Shown in pieces: positions 15,793-24,315 of a stretch of DNA of 64,000 bases. The notes beneath the pieces were generated by a model. It had not been told where the DNA came from. It was given only the letters and a program-made list of their open reading frames with translations, and searched no databases. Origin of the DNA: a virus; the IMG/VR virus record IMGVR_UViG_3300047440_000809, positions 40,564-104,563 of that record; one strand, given 5' to 3'. Each line of letters starts with the position of its first letter. Position 1 is the stretch's first letter. The translations under genes and the position numbers were made by a program.

Positions 15793-16181
15793 GCCGGCAC
15801 CGGAGGCGCCAGGAGCGCCTGCTCGCCCTTGAGCGCCAACGATGTCTCCTCGATCAGGTCGTCCTTGGCGCGAATGACCTCATCGGCTACCCCGGGGCGC
15901 CTCACGACGATGAACAGCTCGCGCCAGATGATCGTGACCATCTCCGGGTCAGCGCACTTGGCGTACTCCCCGAGCCACCATGCCCCGTTACCGGTCGAGC
16001 GGCTGTACGGCTCGTGCCGCCTCCAGACCTTGCCGATAACGGTGCCTGACGGGACGGTGCAGGAGTAGTCGTCGAGGTCTTCGAGGTGTTCGAGCGGGAT
16101 CGTGGCTGTCTTCTCGTCCAGCTTGAGCCCGAGATCGACGAGCTTCTGCTTCCACTTCTCCTCTTCCTTCGTCCAGTCCAT
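15789..16181 (-). CDS. hypothetical protein upstream of wbpB
   Basis: 130 aa, charged helical N-terminus (residues 1-30), beta-rich centre (CTVPSGTVIGKVWRR), helical C-terminus. Coupled to wbpB by GTGA. Has its own promoter 7 nt upstream of the ATG. No family recognised. Confidence 0.6.
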   Translation of the reverse strand: MDWTKEEEKWKQKLVDLGLKLDEKTATIPLEHLEDLDDYSCTVPSGTVIGKVWRRHEPYSRSTGNGAWWLGEYAKCADPEMVTIIWRELFIVVRRPGVADEVIRAKDDLIEETSLALKGEQALLAPPVPA

Positions 16182-16188
16182 GGCGCTC

Positions 16189-16217
16189 AGCCTATCCCAT
16201 TGACGCTGTGCCAACAA
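16189..16217 (-). promoter_or_regulatory. promoter, leaderless type
   Basis: Minus strand TTGTTG, 17 bp, TAGGCT, then 7 nt to the ATG of the 15789-16181 gene. Overlaps a TGTATTGTTGGCAC word found at other starts. Confidence 0.45.
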
Positions 16218-16239
16218 TACAGCATCATCGGTGACTGGC

Positions 16240-16389
16240 ATGGAGAAAAAGACGACGACGATCACCATTCGCCTCACCGTGGAGCTGAAGACTCAGATCT
16301 ACGAGGCGATGGCACGCGAGCGTCGCAGCCTGACCAACTTCGTCGTGTGTGCGCTAGAAGATCGAATCGCGGCCAAGAAGGACAGCTAG
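16240..16389 (+). CDS. ribbon-helix-helix (CopG/Arc-like) regulator
   Basis: 49 aa: TTTITIRLTVELKTQIYEAM, then a second helix beginning SLTNFVVCALEDRI. This is the strand-helix-helix layout of CopG/Arc repressors. It is divergent from the wbpB operon and directly ahead of the glycosyltransferase genes (the next GTG overlaps its TAG), so it is a good candidate local regulator of the glyco-region. Confidence 0.65.
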   Translation: MEKKTTTITIRLTVELKTQIYEAMARERRSLTNFVVCALEDRIAAKKDS

Positions 16390-17771
16390 TGAAGATCGTC
16401 GTCCTCGACTCCACCTCGATCCCTGGCGTCACACACGGCCCCGGGATGCCCGCCTACTTCAGCCGCCCTGCTATCGACTACCTCACGCAGCAACTCAAAC
16501 ACGAGGTCGTCATCGCCGACAGCTTCGACCCAGCGCTGTGCGCAGCCGCCGACGTGGTCTGGGCCGAGTGGATAACCGAGCCGGCGTACCAGGCGGCGGC
16601 CTCGGGTGTGTGCAAGCGGCTCGTGCTCCGCTGCAAGGGGTTCGACGCGCACGGCCCCCTCGACCAGCTCCGGTGGAACAACGTAGACGCGCTCGTGTAC
16701 GAGAGCCCGCACGTGCGCCGGTTGGCCGAGGTGCGCTTCCCTGCGCTCGCCGACTTCAAGCCGGTGTTTGTCTTCCCGAGCGGCCTCGACCTCACGGCCA
16801 TCCCGTTCAAGGAGCGCCAAGCGGGACCGGTCATCGCGTTCGTCGGACGCGCGGTGGCGGACAAGGGCTACCAGCTCGCGTACGAGTGGGCGCGCGAAAA
16901 GCCGCTGTTTCAGTTCCACATGACGTGCTCACTCGCCGAAGCGAACCCGCGCTTCATGGGCTACCTCGAACACGCGCGCCCACCGAACGTGACCTTGCAC
17001 GGCACCGTGGACGATCCGGTGAAGTGGCTCCAGCAGATTGACGCAAACTACTTCCTGTCGGCGTCCATCCAGGAGGCGCCGGGGTATGCGATTGCCGAGG
17101 CGATGGCGCTCGGGATCAAGCCGCTCATCCACGATGGCCCTGGGATCTCCGACCACTGGCCGCTCTACCTCACATGGCGGAGCTTCGACGATCTGAATCG
17201 GATGATGGCGCTACCCCACGACTCGGCGCTCTATCGGCAGATCGTCGATAACCAGTTCGACGCCTTCCAGCGCTCGAAGGAATTCGCGTCGGTGCTGCTC
17301 GATGCTCCTGCTCGCGACACCACCGCGGCCGTGAAGGTGGCGACGCAGCAGGCAGAGACCGTTACCACAGCGACAATCGAGCACGTGTTCGGCGCGATCC
17401 GCCGTGCGGTCGACAATCCCAACTATCCCATGGACGTGCTCGACGCCGGCGTCACCAGCTTCCGTGCACAGACCGAGTTGCACGGCGAATACGCGGAGCT
17501 GCGCTACGGCGCGGCACTCGGTGCGGCCATCGCGTTCTACAACCACAGCGATCTCGCCCGCGCTGAAGTGTGGGCGTGCCGTGCCCTCCTCGACTTCGCG
17601 CGGCCGGACGTGCTCGTCCTACTCGGGGAGATCGCGCTCGGCCGCGGAGATCGCCAGGGCGCCACCCAGTGGTTCAAGGCTGCGTGCGCAGTGGACGACG
17701 TGCCACATCCACATCGGAACGTGGGGCTGACCGAGCGCCGGCGGGAACGTCTGAAGGAAGCGCTGCGGTGA
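16389..17771 (+). CDS. GT4-type glycosyltransferase with C-terminal helical repeats
   Basis: 460 aa, GTG start overlapping the RHH stop. N-terminal and central parts fit a GT-B fold: FVGRAVADKGYQLA where the donor domain begins, then SIQEAPGYAIAEAMALGIKPL, the GT4 E-x7-E region. Residues about 350-460 are TPR-like helices with WACRALLDF and WFKAACAVDD, nearly the same as in 20143-21468. Likely transfers a sugar from a nucleotide donor; acceptor unknown. Confidence 0.7.
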   Translation: MKIVVLDSTSIPGVTHGPGMPAYFSRPAIDYLTQQLKHEVVIADSFDPALCAAADVVWAEWITEPAYQAAASGVCKRLVLRCKGFDAHGPLDQLRWNNVDALVYESPHVRRLAEVRFPALADFKPVFVFPSGLDLTAIPFKERQAGPVIAFVGRAVADKGYQLAYEWAREKPLFQFHMTCSLAEANPRFMGYLEHARPPNVTLHGTVDDPVKWLQQIDANYFLSASIQEAPGYAIAEAMALGIKPLIHDGPGISDHWPLYLTWRSFDDLNRMMALPHDSALYRQIVDNQFDAFQRSKEFASVLLDAPARDTTAAVKVATQQAETVTTATIEHVFGAIRRAVDNPNYPMDVLDAGVTSFRAQTELHGEYAELRYGAALGAAIAFYNHSDLARAEVWACRALLDFARPDVLVLLGEIALGRGDRQGATQWFKAACAVDDVPHPHRNVGLTERRRERLKEALR

Positions 17772-18427
17772 ACCCCGCCATCCCCAAGGTCTTCCACCAG
17801 ATCTGGATCGGGCCCAACCCGCTCCCCGACGAGTTCAGGCGCTACGCGCGCACGTGGCTCGAAAGCCATCCAGGCTGGGAGCTGGAGCTGCACACCGAAG
17901 CCACACTCAAGACGCGCTACCGACACATCATCTCGCAGTGTCGCGAGTACCGGCACGCCGCCAACATCTTCCGCTACGAGCTGATGCTCGAAACCGGCGG
18001 TGTCTATATCGACACGGACTTAGAGTGCCTGCGGAACATCGAAGAGCTGCTCGACGCCGACTTCGTGACGGCCGCTCAGCGAGACATCCTGTTCGGCCCT
18101 GATGCCATCAACAATGCCTTCTTCGCGTGCATCCCACGGCATCCCGTCCTGCAACGGCTAGTCGCGGCGATTCCGGTGACCTACGAAGAGAACCTGCACG
18201 CGGGTGCCTTCGGAAAATCCCACTTCGGCCCGGCGCTATTCACGCAGCATGTGATGCTCGGGTACGCGCGCAGCGTGGAAGACGTAATCATCCTCGACCG
18301 CAAGCTCTTCTACCCGTACGGCCCGCACGAGCTTGCTCGGCGCGACGAAGCCTTCCCCTATGCCTATGCCGTGCACCACTGGGCGTCGTCGAAGGGTCTC
18401 ACCGGTAAGGGCATCCTCTCGCTGTGA
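17768..18427 (+). CDS. GT32-type glycosyltransferase
   Basis: 219 aa, GTG start. N-terminal IPKVFHQIWIGPNPLP and the DXD motif GGVYIDTDLE, with HAANIFRYELM before it, are typical of the GT32/OCH1-like sugar-binding family. Cytoplasmic, metal-dependent retaining enzyme by family. Coupled on both sides by 4-nt overlaps, so it is part of a three-gene GT operon. Confidence 0.8.
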   Translation: MNPAIPKVFHQIWIGPNPLPDEFRRYARTWLESHPGWELELHTEATLKTRYRHIISQCREYRHAANIFRYELMLETGGVYIDTDLECLRNIEELLDADFVTAAQRDILFGPDAINNAFFACIPRHPVLQRLVAAIPVTYEENLHAGAFGKSHFGPALFTQHVMLGYARSVEDVIILDRKLFYPYGPHELARRDEAFPYAYAVHHWASSKGLTGKGILSL

Positions 18428-19422
18428 CCCTGCGCGTCCTCTACGTGTCAGCCTATCCCCTCCCCTATTCGGAGTCGTACACGCACACCGAGATTCGTTG
18501 GATGCAGGCGCAAGGAGTCGACGTGCGACTGTGGGCGAAGAGCAGGGCCAACGCCCCCGGGTATCCACTCGCCGCGCACGAGACAATCGGCGGTTCGGTC
18601 AGCACCGTCATCAACGAGTTCAAGCCCCACGTGATCCACAGCCATCGCGTGGACTCGGCGCTTGCTGTCTGGCCCACCGCCGACATGCGCGGCATCCCGC
18701 TGACGATCCGCGGGCACAGCGTGGACTTCGCCGAGCGTGACTACCGAAAGCTCACCGGTGCGGCGCGCATCTGGCTCTTCCCCCACATGGCGGTGCTCTT
18801 CCCCGACCAGCCAAACGTCGAGGCGATGCCCGTGGCCTACGACTCCACCTTGTTCTACCCCGAAGAGCCGGACCCGCGGCGCTACGTGGTGCGCGCTGGG
18901 TTCTGCAACACGAACAAGGACGTCTCGGGGTTCATGGCTGTCGCGCAGCTGTGCCCGACGTTAGCGTTCGAGCTGATCGTGACCGGTCCATACCGCGAGT
19001 TCATCGAGGAGGTCGAGGCAGCGGCACCACCGAACGTGCGCATGCACAAGACCAAGACGAACGAGGAGGCGGCCGCGATCGTGCGCAAGGCGTGGGTCTG
19101 CCTCCGGAGCCACGACACGGGCGCGCACGCCTACGGGATGCCCGTGTCGATCGCCGAGGCGATGGGCGCCGGACTGCCAGTCGTCGTGCGAGCGCGAGAT
19201 CCCTACGGTACGGCGCGCTTCGGTCCGGAGGACTACGTGGGAACCGCGGGATGCCTCTACCAGACCCACGTCGAGGGGGCAAGGTTCGTACACGAGGCGG
19301 TCGGGTGGGCGCGTGCCCGGTGGGAAAAGGTCCGGACGGAGACGGTCATGCAGGCCGCCCGGTACCGCGCAGACGTCGTGCTCCCCCGCATGCTCGATAC
19401 CTGGCTCGACCTCGCAACTTGA
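18424..19422 (+). CDS. GT4-type glycosyltransferase
   Basis: 332 aa, GTG start. VLYVSAYPLP at the N-terminus, IHSHRVDSAL, then RSHDTGAHAYGMPVSIAEAMGAGLPVV, the GT4 donor-binding region with its conserved Glu. Last gene of the GT operon; followed by a promoter and terminator region. Confidence 0.75.
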   Translation: MTLRVLYVSAYPLPYSESYTHTEIRWMQAQGVDVRLWAKSRANAPGYPLAAHETIGGSVSTVINEFKPHVIHSHRVDSALAVWPTADMRGIPLTIRGHSVDFAERDYRKLTGAARIWLFPHMAVLFPDQPNVEAMPVAYDSTLFYPEEPDPRRYVVRAGFCNTNKDVSGFMAVAQLCPTLAFELIVTGPYREFIEEVEAAAPPNVRMHKTKTNEEAAAIVRKAWVCLRSHDTGAHAYGMPVSIAEAMGAGLPVVVRARDPYGTARFGPEDYVGTAGCLYQTHVEGARFVHEAVGWARARWEKVRTETVMQAARYRADVVLPRMLDTWLDLAT

Positions 19423-19447
19423 CGGACGGTCGCCCTTCGGTTTCAAT
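19419..19447 (+). promoter_or_regulatory. sigma-70-like promoter ahead of 19614 gene
   Basis: TTGACG, 17 bp, TTCAAT, with a CACATAG word just downstream that also follows the promoter at 26968-26997. The next gene starts about 165 nt further on, beyond a hairpin and a terminator. Confidence 0.4.
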
Positions 19448-19461
19448 CGATCTCACATAGG

Positions 19462-19475
19462 GGGGAGCAATCCCC
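19462..19475 (+). other. leader hairpin
   Basis: GGGGA-gcaa-TCCCC. A short stem-loop right after CACATAG; an equivalent hairpin occurs at 27010-27031 in the leader before the 27123 gene. Confidence 0.4.
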
Positions 19476-19494
19476 TCGCCGCGACCTGAGTAAC

Positions 19495-19545
19495 AGGCGC
19501 CTATCGCTGGGGATGGTCCCCGGTGACGGGCGCCTTTTTGTTTTG
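19495..19545 (+). terminator. rho-independent terminator or attenuator
   Basis: AGGCGCC (19495-19501) pairs with GGCGCCT (19529-19535), enclosing an inner GGGGATGGTCCCC hairpin, followed by a T-rich tract. It could end the GT operon or attenuate the 19614 transcript. Confidence 0.65.
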
Positions 19546-19613
19546 GTCGTGGTCTCTGCTGCGATCGGGTCGCGGCCGAGCACGGGGGGCCCGCTCCCGA
19601 GGAGAACACACCA

Positions 19614-20111
19614 ATGGGAACCGCACAGAATTTCGGTCAGACGCACAAGAAGCTCTACTTCGACGTGACCTGGGGAACGACGGTGGGCGCGCAGGCGTTC
19701 GCCTGTACGGCATTCCGCACCGGCCTGACAGGCGACCGCTTCGGCGCGCTCATGAAGGCGATGCAGGCGTGCACGGGGGGCACACCGCAGTCGGTCATGG
19801 CGGAGAGCGAGTGCTCGGCCTGGTTCCAGTGTCTCCGCACCGCCACGGTCTCGGGCGGTGTCCACATCGGGTTCAACGTCTACTTCGCGGCTCCCACGGT
19901 CGGGAAGATCACCACCGGGCAGCTCCCGGCGACGGGACACTTCGCGGCGCTGCCGGCGGATCTCGTCGGGATGGTCGCGGGCCAGAGCGCCGTGTTCGGG
20001 ACGGTGGGGACCGCGCGGAACTTCTCGGTCGTCGTCGCGAAGCAGCAGGCGACGACCGCGGCCGTCTCGGGCGTGCTCTACGTCCAGCGGCAGCACTCGA
20101 TCGAGGTCTGA
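19614..20111 (+). CDS. putative virion protein
   Basis: 165 aa, ribosome binding site GAGGAGAA upstream. Beta-rich, Gly/Ala/Thr-rich, with four Cys (CTAF, ACTGG, ECSAWFQC) that could form disulphides. Isolated between terminator and its own leader, arranged like the capsid candidates at 28659 and 29570, which suggests high expression. No homologue recognised. Confidence 0.55.
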   Translation: MGTAQNFGQTHKKLYFDVTWGTTVGAQAFACTAFRTGLTGDRFGALMKAMQACTGGTPQSVMAESECSAWFQCLRTATVSGGVHIGFNVYFAAPTVGKITTGQLPATGHFAALPADLVGMVAGQSAVFGTVGTARNFSVVVAKQQATTAAVSGVLYVQRQHSIEV

Positions 20112-20142
20112 TCCAGCATAAAGCTGGTAGACTCCGGGGCGG

Positions 20143-21468
20143 ATGACACATCCGATTCTCGAAGTCGTCGACCTCGACAAGCTCCGTCCGTTAGACCTTC
20201 CAGCGCCGATCCGCCTCGTCTTTCTGTCCCCAAAGCGAGGCGGACCGGCGCTGAGTGCTATCCGCGAGGCCCTCTCCAAGAAGGGACAACTGCGGTTCTC
20301 CGCGACGGCAACGCGGACATTCGTCGATGTCACGTCCGAAGAGCCAGAAGCGCCGCTGATCGCCCTGGACACGATCGTGCGCGACGACGCCGCGGGCTTG
20401 GAGCGCATGCTGTTCAGCGTGATCCCGCACGTCGACGAGATCGTGCTTGGCGTGGATGGCCGCAGCGACAAGGAGACGCTGAAGGTCGCCCAGCAGTATG
20501 CGGACTGCGTGTACGTGTTCGAGGCCATCGACATCGGCATGAGGCCCGAAGACTGGGCGCCGACCGCCGCGAACCCCCGGGGGAAGATCGACTTCGCCGC
20601 TGCACGGAACATCGGGCGGAGCCGCGTGCAAGCCCCGTGGGCGCTCGTGCTCGATAGCGACGAGTACCTGATCGCCGAGGACTTCCGGGACGCCGTCAAG
20701 AACGCCAGGCCATCGCAGGGGGCGTTCTTCATCAACGTGGTCATGGCGGACACCGGCGTTCGGCAGTTCGTGAGCCGTGACCACCAGAGGCTCGCGCGGA
20801 CGGGCTACGTGTGGTCGGGCGCGAAGGACAATCAGCTAGACTGCAAGGGCAGCGAATCACCCGCAGCGCTTCCGGTAGAGATCCTGCACGACACACGGCT
20901 CCGCGCCGACCAGGACCAACGAGACGCGCAGCGCGAGGCGGCCACGGAGGACTTGGTTGCGCGGGCCGAGCGTGGCGACCTCAACGCGCTCTTTCACCTT
21001 GCGAAGCACCGCATCGGCGGCTCGACGGCCATCGAAGAGGCCGTGCGTCTGACGGAGGATTTTCGGCTGCGTGTGGAGCCGAACTCGCCAATCGCGTTTC
21101 AGCGCCAGTGGGTCGCGCTCGGCCTCGCCTTCCGGTTCTACAACGAGGACAACCACCACGAGGCGAATCGCTGGGCGTGCCGCGTTCTGCTTGATGGTCC
21201 GTCGATCGCCGCCTTCTGCCTTCTCGGCGACGTGGCCGAATGCGAAGGGGACCTCGAACGAGCGTGCAACTGGTACGAGGCGGCGTGCGCCGTGATCGAC
21301 ACGCGCGGCATCACGTGGCCTGGCTTCTCAGAGCTGCGGTGGGGTCGCCTGGTCGCTCTTCGGTTCGTCCTTGCCGAGGGCAAGAAGCTCGCGCTCAACG
21401 CCGCGGGGCCGGACAGTCCTCACGGCGCTTCAACATCCACAGGCCCGACAGCAGAAACTTCAGGCTGA
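20143..21468 (+). CDS. GT2-like glycosyltransferase with TPR-like C-terminus
   Basis: 441 aa. Residues about 65-240 look like a GT-A domain: LIALDTIVRDDAAGLERML, then VDEIVLGVDGRSD, then ALVLDSDEYL, the DXD-type motif. The C-terminal 180 residues are TPR-like, with WACRVLLDG and WYEAACAVID closely matching the end of 16389-17771. A TAGACT word ends 9 nt before the ATG. Confidence 0.65.
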   Translation: MTHPILEVVDLDKLRPLDLPAPIRLVFLSPKRGGPALSAIREALSKKGQLRFSATATRTFVDVTSEEPEAPLIALDTIVRDDAAGLERMLFSVIPHVDEIVLGVDGRSDKETLKVAQQYADCVYVFEAIDIGMRPEDWAPTAANPRGKIDFAAARNIGRSRVQAPWALVLDSDEYLIAEDFRDAVKNARPSQGAFFINVVMADTGVRQFVSRDHQRLARTGYVWSGAKDNQLDCKGSESPAALPVEILHDTRLRADQDQRDAQREAATEDLVARAERGDLNALFHLAKHRIGGSTAIEEAVRLTEDFRLRVEPNSPIAFQRQWVALGLAFRFYNEDNHHEANRWACRVLLDGPSIAAFCLLGDVAECEGDLERACNWYEAACAVIDTRGITWPGFSELRWGRLVALRFVLAEGKKLALNAAGPDSPHGASTSTGPTAETSG

Positions 21469-21628
21469 GCAGGAAGCCGCCCAGCCAGATCGTGTCGACA
21501 CCGATCACCGCTGCCGCATCGTCGATAGGCGCGTCGTAGATGTCTACGAAGTCGCTTGCGTAGCCCTTTACGCGTTCCCAGTTCGATGGTGCCGGCGCGG
21601 GGGGCGCCACAGGCGTCTGGCCGATCAT
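21395..21628 (-). CDS. small membrane protein, MIGQTP type
   Basis: 77 aa. Begins MIGQTPVAPPAP, similar to MIGATPQPQP of the 22482-23081 protein. One hydrophobic segment at about 48-66, then a basic tail KRRED. Its end overlaps the convergent GT gene by 74 nt. Probable minor virion or assembly membrane protein. Confidence 0.55.
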   Translation of the reverse strand: MIGQTPVAPPAPAPSNWERVKGYASDFVDIYDAPIDDAAAVIGVDTIWLGGFLLSLKFLLSGLWMLKRREDCPAPRR

Positions 21629-22383
21629 GCGGCCTTTTTCTTGTCGCCACCCTTGAGCATCACGACGAGCACGAGACCGAGCGCGACGGCGCCACCGATC
21701 ATCAGGTACGACTGCTTCACGCGGCCCACGCCGGGGAGCTTGACGGACTTGCCACCGCCGCGGACCTTGTCAGCCACGTTCTGGACGGCATCGGCGGCCG
21801 CGTCCTGTGCCGGTTGCAGGTCGGTCACACCGGGTGGCGGTCCTTGATCGGCGGCAGCGGCCTGCGCGTCAGCGCCAGGGTCCGCGGGGGCCTCGCCGGA
21901 CTTGCTGAACCGGGAGAGCAGGTTCTGCATCACCGCCATGAAAACGGGGATGGCTGCTGCCACGACCGCCGGGGCGATGCCGAGCTGCACGTTCTCGTAG
22001 TAGCCGAGCATCGCCGCGTCCGAGCCGGCGAAGAGTGCCAAGATCGGCCCGTGCGGGAGCTGATGGTTGAGCGTGTGCTTCGTCCAGGACTTCGCCTCGG
22101 CAAGCTCCTGGGCGTTGGGCGTCTTCGACTTGCGCTTGTCCCACGCGAGCTTCACCGCGCGGCGGTGTTCGAGCCTGAGCACGAGACCTTTAATCGGTCG
22201 TGCTGCCTGGTGCGCTAGCCACTGCGTGGGCTTGATGAGCGTCCACTCGACAGGGAAGTAGGCCGCCTTCCCGACGACCTTCGCGCCCTTCTTGATGCCG
22301 TGGCCGGTGGCCTGTACGCCGCTCTTGATCCCTCGCCCGACAGACCGGATCGAGAACCCGAGCGGCGAGTTCGAGACGATCAC
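21625..22383 (-). CDS. putative virion membrane protein with NSPLGF start
   Basis: 252 aa, GTG start. The N-terminus VIVSNSPLGFSI matches VIVNSSLGFNPF of 23093-23440. Then an amphipathic Gly/Lys segment, a hydrophobic segment at about 131-152, a disordered Ala/Pro/Asp linker, a second TM at about 226-245 and a GGDKKKAA tail. The shared start and tail-anchor layout suggest a common role in virion membrane assembly. Confidence 0.6.
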   Translation of the reverse strand: MIVSNSPLGFSIRSVGRGIKSGVQATGHGIKKGAKVVGKAAYFPVEWTLIKPTQWLAHQAARPIKGLVLRLEHRRAVKLAWDKRKSKTPNAQELAEAKSWTKHTLNHQLPHGPILALFAGSDAAMLGYYENVQLGIAPAVVAAAIPVFMAVMQNLLSRFSKSGEAPADPGADAQAAAADQGPPPGVTDLQPAQDAAADAVQNVADKVRGGGKSVKLPGVGRVKQSYLMIGGAVALGLVLVVMLKGGDKKKAA

Positions 22384-22386
22384 CGG

Positions 22387-22467
22387 TTACCGCAGCTTGA
22401 AGCCGATGAAGATGCTCGCGCCCGCGAGGAGCGCGCCGAACAGAATCTTGCCGTAGTCGCCTTGCAT
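22387..22467 (-). CDS. very small membrane protein
   Basis: 26 aa: short polar start MQGDYGK then one hydrophobic helix ending in GFKLR. Preceded by an AAAGG ribosome binding site. It fills the gap between two membrane-protein genes of the same operon. Confidence 0.5.
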   Translation of the reverse strand: MQGDYGKILFGALLAGASIFIGFKLR

Positions 22468-22481
22468 GGGTCGGAACCTTT

Positions 22482-23081
22482 CTAGTCGCCCGAGGACGAC
22501 TTCTTCTTTTTCTTGTGCAGGAGGACGTACCCGCCGATCCCGGCCGCCGCGACGATGCCGCCGATCAGCAGCCAGTGCTGCTTCTTCGGGCCCGGGACTT
22601 CCTGCCCCTCGGAGGCCGCCGACGCGTCCTGCGTGGGGCCGAGGTCGGCCGCGGGCGAGCCGGGCGCCACGGACGCCTGGGGGATCTGCGAGGGCATCGG
22701 GTTCAGGATTGCCTGTTGCTGCGTCAGCTGCGCTTGCGCCTGCGCGGCCTGCGCTGCCGCTGCCGCCTGCTGCGACGCCATGAGCTGTTGCTGAAGCATC
22801 TGGAGACGCGCCGCCGCCCGAGCGTCGTGTCCTGCGCGCCGCTGGAGGTCGAAGCGCTCGCGATCGTAGGCGCGCTGTGCGTCCCGCGCGCGGTTGATCG
22901 CGGCGAAGTCGATGACCGGACGGTAGATGGTGCGGACCGGGCCGGGCGTGTAGACCGTCCGCGGCTGCGCGTAGACCGGACGGGGAGGTGCGAAGGCGGG
23001 GCGCATGGGAATTGGTGCGCGATAGGCCGGGGGGCGATACGCCGAGCGCCAGGGTTGTGGTTGCGGGGTGGCTCCAATCAT
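22482..23081 (-). CDS. putative virion protein, P/Q-rich with C-terminal TM
   Basis: 199 aa. Pro/Arg/Tyr-rich N-terminus, a helical Gln/Ala stretch (about 95-135), a Pro-rich linker, a TM at about 169-186 (WLLIGGIVAAAGIGGYVLL), then KKKKKSSSGD. Tail-anchored topology like several neighbours. Confidence 0.6.
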   Translation of the reverse strand: MIGATPQPQPWRSAYRPPAYRAPIPMRPAFAPPRPVYAQPRTVYTPGPVRTIYRPVIDFAAINRARDAQRAYDRERFDLQRRAGHDARAAARLQMLQQQLMASQQAAAAAQAAQAQAQLTQQQAILNPMPSQIPQASVAPGSPAADLGPTQDASAASEGQEVPGPKKQHWLLIGGIVAAAGIGGYVLLHKKKKKSSSGD

Positions 23082-23092
23082 CGGAAGGTCTC

Positions 23093-23440
23093 CTACTTTT
23101 TGAGCATGAAGAGGACGACGAGCGCCGCGCCGCCGATCAGCGCGAGGGGAAGCAGGTTGCCCTTCTTGACGGGGGCCATCGTCGCGGTGCCGTCGTCGTT
23201 CGCGACCTCATCACCCGTGGCGGGCGGTCCGGGCGGCATCTGGCCCGGCTGAGGCTGCGTGAACTGCTGGGCGTAATTGGCGTACGAGCCTGCACGGCCG
23301 CCGTATGCCTGACCAGCGGCAATCGCAGCCTGCTGCACCCTCGGATTCTGGATCGCCTTCGCGATGGCCCGGGTGCCGACGACGTGGGCGTGCACGATCG
23401 CGCGGAACGGGTTGAAGCCGAGCGACGAATTGACGATCAC
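23093..23440 (-). CDS. putative virion membrane protein with NSSLGF start
   Basis: 115 aa, GTG start placed 7 nt after a TAGGAT -10, so probably leaderless. VIVNSSLGFNPFRAI at the N-terminus, an Ala/Gln-rich middle, Pro-rich linker, and a C-terminal TM (LLPLALIGGAALVVLFML) ending KK. Paralogous in design to 21625-22383. Confidence 0.6.
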   Translation of the reverse strand: MIVNSSLGFNPFRAIVHAHVVGTRAIAKAIQNPRVQQAAIAAGQAYGGRAGSYANYAQQFTQPQPGQMPPGPPATGDEVANDDGTATMAPVKKGNLLPLALIGGAALVVLFMLKK

Positions 23441-23447
23441 GAAGACT

Positions 23448-23477
23448 ATCCTACGGGCGACACGGCACACCCGTCAA
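23448..23477 (-). promoter_or_regulatory. promoter, leaderless type
   Basis: Minus strand TTGACG, 18 bp, TAGGAT, 7 nt, GTG start of the 23093-23440 gene. Drives the minus-strand membrane-protein operon. Confidence 0.65.
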
Positions 23478-23487
23478 ATCGCCCGAT

Positions 23488-23517
23488 TTGCCTCGGTCGC
23501 ACTCGCCGTGGCATTCT
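23488..23517 (+). promoter_or_regulatory. promoter, leaderless type
   Basis: TTGCCT, 18 bp, CATTCT, 7 nt, GTG start of the transglutaminase-like gene. Back to back with the promoter at 23448-23477. Confidence 0.55.
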
Positions 23518-23524
23518 GTACTTC

Positions 23525-24106
23525 GTGCTCCGCGACGCAACGGCACCGATGCTTCGTGCTCACCGCGTCGGCACGCTCGATGACCGCGTGAAGCTGCTCA
23601 CGCGGATGGTGTGGCTAGGCGCGCAGGCGGTAGACCCCCGGGAACCTCCCGTCGGGGGGCTACGTGATCCGAAGATGCGCGAGATCGGCCTGCGCGCCAC
23701 GCAGAGCTGTCCCGAGCGGAACGACATGTGCGAACTGGAAGCGATCTACACGTTCGTGACGATGACCGCGCCGGACGGTCACCCAAACGTGCGCTACACC
23801 GGCGACATCGCGCTCAAGGACACGTACCAGACGGCGTACCGGACCTTGCAGTATCGCGGCGGCGACTGTGACGACCACGCCGTGCTCAGCGCCGTGCTCG
23901 CGATGGAGAACGGCTTCCAGACGCGCTTCCGGATCACGTCGAACACCGGCGCGAGCTGGGACCACATCTACTGCATGGCGGGCTACCCGAAGAACGGCCC
24001 CACGCGCTGGATCGCGCTCGACACCACGCTCGGCCCGCGGCGCTTCGCAAAGCAGCCGCCCGAGGCCAAGCATCGCGATTTCAACGTCAGCGAAGTCACA
24101 CGATGA
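23525..24106 (+). CDS. transglutaminase-like papain-fold protein
   Basis: 193 aa. The triad context is visible: GGDCDDHAVL (Cys), SWDHIYCM (His), RWIALDTTLG (Asp). In bacteria this fold includes peptidoglycan or isopeptide-cleaving Cys enzymes. Among virion-type membrane proteins it could help the particle or genome pass the cell wall; that role is inference. Start chosen at the GTG after the promoter. Confidence 0.7.
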   Translation: MLRDATAPMLRAHRVGTLDDRVKLLTRMVWLGAQAVDPREPPVGGLRDPKMREIGLRATQSCPERNDMCELEAIYTFVTMTAPDGHPNVRYTGDIALKDTYQTAYRTLQYRGGDCDDHAVLSAVLAMENGFQTRFRITSNTGASWDHIYCMAGYPKNGPTRWIALDTTLGPRRFAKQPPEAKHRDFNVSEVTR

Positions 24107-24315
24107 GTCGTGCCGGTGACACGACAGCGCTTTCGCTCCCGGACGGTGGCGTCATGGAGATCCCGTTGCCCGGGAGCAAGGGGCGCTTCGCCGTGCGTGC
24201 ACCTTCGCTGCTCGGGCAAGACGGCAGCTCGCGCCTTCCGATCGTCATTGGCATCGTGGTCGGCGTCGCTGTCGGTGTCGCGGCAACCGCCTGGTACATG
24301 AGCCGGCGGCGCTGA
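24103..24315 (+). CDS. small tail-anchored membrane protein
   Basis: 70 aa. Polar Gly/Ser-rich N-terminus, TM at about 45-64 (LPIVIGIVVGVAVGVAATAW), tail MSRRR. ATGA and TGATG overlaps on either side. Probable virion membrane protein. Confidence 0.6.
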   Translation: MSRAGDTTALSLPDGGVMEIPLPGSKGRFAVRAPSLLGQDGSSRLPIVIGIVVGVAVGVAATAWYMSRRR

